From assembly GCF_048128805.1 (NCBI RefSeq), contig NC_136003.1, positions 24,695,340 through 24,759,339 of the forward strand: a stretch of DNA of 64,000 nucleotides, in the 5' to 3' direction. The stretch is from Centroberyx gerrardi (Eukaryota > Chordata > Actinopteri > Beryciformes > Berycidae). This document shows positions 61,168-64,000 of this stretch, in pieces. The translations under genes were made by a program, and so were the position numbers. Position 1 is the first letter of the stretch, and the number at the start of each line of letters is the position of its first letter. The notes under the pieces were generated by a model, which saw only the letters and a list, made by a program, of their open reading frames with translations, was not told the origin of the DNA and ran no database searches.

Positions 61168-61760
61168 TTTATTTATAGTTTTATTCATTCGCAGCAACTT
61201 CCAGCAGTTGTAAATTAACATAAAACAGGTGAGGAGAAAATGAAAGGCAAACACAAGTGTCAAATCAAGAGAGAAGATGAAGAAACTCAGGATAGGTATT
61301 ATAGTCCCTTATTGTTGCGTCTTCGGAGGCCATTGTACTCATCAAGGAGTATAACAGCGGTGAGGAAAGCAGTGATCATGCTCTCTTCTGTGCTGCTGCT
61401 ATCTTCCCTCTGTAGCAGCGTAGTACTCTATGAAAGAACGAAGGGTGTAAGGCGTAAGAGGAATAAAAAGCATCTGATGAACACACTCCCGCCACCATTC
61501 ACGATCATCAACGCCATTATCACTAACAACACCCCAATCAGTTCCCCTCTCATCACTACTATTGTGAAGCTCGCCGTTGTCACATCCATTATCACCCAGT
61601 TTCAAAGGCCAGTCTGACATCACAGGAGCGGACCGTGCTAATTGGCTGCCGGCTGGGTGTCGCTGTGTGGTGGGGTACCTGCTGCAGGGGGGACGTCGGC
61701 TCCCACAGTCCCGGCGGCGCTGGGTGGGGGAGGCGGGGGGACGGCTCGCCTGAATAACAC
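61168..61760 (-). other. Unidentified minus-strand unit with ORF (61399-61620)
   Basis: On the minus strand a CpG-rich stretch at 61640-61750 is followed by an ATG at 61620. It opens a 73-residue frame (starts MSDWPLKLGDNGC, ends SFIEYYAATEGR) with a stop at 61399, and two AATAAA hexamers lie at 61168-61173 and 61180-61185. I do not recognise the protein. It may be a degraded transposon or chance. The plus-strand frame over the same bases is equally unrecognised. Confidence 0.15.
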
Positions 61761-61765
61761 ACACA

Positions 61766-61797
<32 letters not shown>
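61757..61797. repeat. (CA)n microsatellite
   Basis: About 20 CA units with one break. Confidence 0.95.
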
Positions 61798-61798
<1 letters not shown>

Positions 61799-61948
61799 CA
61801 TCAATGTAATGTCTCCTGGCTATTTTGATCCTGCTGGTTCTAGTGATGTCACATAATATGTTGTAACCTCACGCTGCTTTGGAGTATTCATTGTAAAGGG
61901 GGGCTGATCTTTACCAGGGATGTCAATTCACTGATCACTAACTTAAGG

Positions 61949-62272
61949 TAGGGCTGGGCAGTATGGTTGACATGAAATATGATTTTTCAATATTTATATA
62001 TATCACGATATGGCTCACATATGCAAAATCACATTAAATAATCAAATTAATGTTCTTCCCATTAAACCAAATGGTAACAGGTGTGATGTCAAACAAAACT
62101 GAAATTTTCAAATAATATTCCCACCATACCTAATTTTCTCGGAGTTTTTAAATAAAATTTGCTTGTTGTGATCAATTTAGACTGCAGAATTGTGTGTCAC
62201 GATATCCCATAATCACCATATGATTCCAATGAAAGACGATAAACGATAATATTGAATTATCGTCAAGCCCTA
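61949..62272. mobile_element. Complete hAT-type MITE with perfect 8-bp target duplication
   Basis: Starts TAGGGCTGGGCAGTATGG and ends ATTATCGTCAAGCCCTA, so the outer TAGGGCT is inverted at both ends. The 8-mer ACTTAAGG flanks it at 61941-61948 and 62273-62280. 324 bases, AT-rich, with CGATA phrases common in this fish family. No transposase. Confidence 0.9.
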
Positions 62273-62694
62273 ACTTAAGGTATGGCAAAGTCCCTGCATC
62301 TAATATAATTTGCCACCAAAACCTCCAAACCTGCTTCTATTCATTAAATTTCTGGGGACAAGTGGAGCAGTGATGAGTGACAAGATAGTGTTAATGATGA
62401 ATTATTAGAGGTAGCTCACCTAACTATCAGGTTAGAGGGACCACTGGTCCTGAATGCTCCAATGATGTGACTTTTACTTTTTAGATATAGCTTCCAAATG
62501 GATTTCTGGTCATTTTTGCTTGATCGTTATACTGGCAAAATGTACAAGATCAAATGTGCAATCATTTAGAGTAAGTTAAGGTTTGGTAAGCGCCACAACC
62601 TTGCCACACCAAAGTGATGCCCATGACCTTTACCTCTGGTTAATTAGTTATGTTGACCCATGTATTAGAAGACAGGAGTAAGTTAAAGCTGCAG

Positions 62695-62990
62695 TAGGCA
62701 AGATTTTTAGGTATAGAAAATAATCCTTGCAGTCAAGAAACTGTCCCAATTACAGGATTGTGGGGCATTCCAACCTAGCTCAAACTTCTTCAAAAGTGGA
62801 AGCACACACTAAATGATCCAAGTAAATTATTAGTTATCACATTTATTCAGAAGCCAGCACATGAAACATTGGATTTGAGGACTACAGTATGTGCTGGCTT
62901 CGAATGTGATAACTGATTGTTTACTTGGACCATTTAGTGTGTGCTTCCACTTTTGAAGAAGTTTGAGCTAGTTTGGAATGGATGGATTTG
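62695..62990. mobile_element. Foldback MITE
   Basis: Arms 62766-62862 and 62889-62980 are reverse complements with few mismatches (left ... AAGTGGAAGCACACACTAAA, right TTTAGTGTGTGCTTCCACTT ...), separated by 26 bases. A GCTGCAGTAGGCAAG phrase at 62690-62704, common at fish MITE ends, precedes them. Confidence 0.7.
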
Positions 62991-64000
62991 GATTTGTAGG
63001 TAAAAATAAAAATAAAATACACACTAAACTACAAAGTGTGGCTGCAACAGAGAAGAGTGTCCCATCCGCTCTAATTGGAACGCAGTAGATTTTGCCCAAT
63101 TGAAATTCTGGGGGCAGATACGGACACTTCTCTGCCCACAAATAGTGACAAATCAAAACTTAATAATTAAATCTGTCTCCTAAACAGCAGTGAGTGAGCG
63201 GTCCGTCAAACTGGAATAGGAAACACAAACCACAGAAAACACAAAACACAATTGAAGACATTACATTATAACACAAAGTTGGGGGGGATAAAAGGGAAGG
63301 GTCACAGTGTTATAATTTTATGTGAGAAGAAAAAATATCCATTACTATCTTCCTATCATTCTATACACATTGCTCTCGTGATCATAACGAGGAAGGTGAG
63401 TGCAGATGGTTTCTTATAATGTCCCAGTATTGCCCTAAGCCTATGTCAAATCCTTAAGGAAGCAGGCTGCTCTCTCCATATTAACTCTGTCTATAAAGTC
63501 CTCAAGCCAACACTCCTTCAAGAGGCTGCCTGGTAATGGTCCTTCCAATTAAGGAGAATAATTCTCTTAACTGCTAGGCAAGATAAGAGAGGGAGCCGAA
63601 GTGGAAGTGTAGGCCGAAGCCTTCCCGTGGTTGACTAGCGATTAAGTAGCTAACGCGATTTTCCATTGACGGCAAAGTATGTTTTCTGCAACTAAACAAA
63701 GCAACGACTGCTGTTGAGATTCACCTCTCGGCTCACTATAAGCTTTTAGACGTTTTGCATGTTTCTATGTCTACAGAAAAGTACACTACAATGTGTAGAA
63801 TGTACCAACTGTTGATAGCGGGGTGATCCACCTGATAGACACTGGGAGAAGGGGGTAGAAACTGTCTGCATGGCTAGGTTTTCACCTCTTGAGATGCAGT
63901 TTGGGACTTCGCTAAAGTATGAGTTCAGGCTCATGATAGTAACTGCTGACATTTTTTTCACTGTAGCCTGTGAAGCTGTAGCTAGCTTGTTCCCTTTGCA
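62991..64000. other. Right end of window; no gene seen
   Basis: No frame resembles PNMT, PGAP3 or ERBB2, the next mammalian neighbours. Sequence is unique-looking and non-coding as far as can be read. Confidence 0.45.

Noticed and set aside
61240-61617. 125-codon plus-strand ORF
   Set aside because: Low-complexity hydrophobic and basic sequence without recognisable family, and it is matched by an equally plausible minus-strand frame.
57512-64000. pnmt, pgap3 or erbb2 exons expected by mammalian synteny
   Set aside because: No frame on either strand resembled these proteins; they may lie past the window or elsewhere.

Overview
The window is vertebrate nuclear DNA, almost certainly from a teleost fish. 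The coding exons read as neurod2 (minus strand), ppp1r1b/DARPP-32, stard3, a melanoregulin-like gene and tcap (all plus strand). NEUROD2-PPP1R1B-STARD3-TCAP is the conserved gene order next to ERBB2 on human 17q12. Short introns, very dense CA/GT and GA microsatellites, tRNA-derived SINEs and hAT-type MITEs fit a compact fish genome. No prokaryotic, plasmid or viral genes were seen.

Layout. 1-4.9 kb: neurod2, with one coding exon, a 2.8 kb intron in the 5' leader and a CpG-rich leader/promoter. 4.9-15.8 kb: intergenic, mostly microsatellites, with one notable homeobox/POU/E-box motif cluster near 7.25 kb and a 658 bp pentanucleotide array at 12.4-13.0 kb. 15.8-36.8 kb: ppp1r1b, five coding exons with a 13.2 kb first intron. 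37.7-48.6 kb: stard3, a non-coding first exon plus fourteen coding exons giving a 445-residue protein. 49.9-52.4 kb: a five-exon, 240-residue melanoregulin-family gene that has no counterpart at this place in mammals. 56.4-58.7 kb: tcap, two coding exons, 180 residues. 58.7-64 kb: no recognised gene; repeats and MITEs. The next mammalian neighbours (PNMT, PGAP3, ERBB2) were not found.

These genes are linked neighbours rather than a pathway: a neuronal bHLH factor, a protein phosphatase 1 inhibitor of dopamine-responsive neurons, a late-endosomal cholesterol tether, a probable membrane-trafficking adaptor and a sarcomere Z-disc protein. No new multi-gene system was seen. The points most worth following are the retained melanoregulin paralogue, loss of the Cdk5 site (human Thr75) in this DARPP-32, loss of one of two conserved C-terminal phospho-serines in telethonin, and three exons whose 3' splice sites are preceded by long GT repeats instead of an ordinary polypyrimidine tract. 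Exon limits were set by eye from splice consensus, reading-frame continuity and remembered human proteins; no alignment was run.
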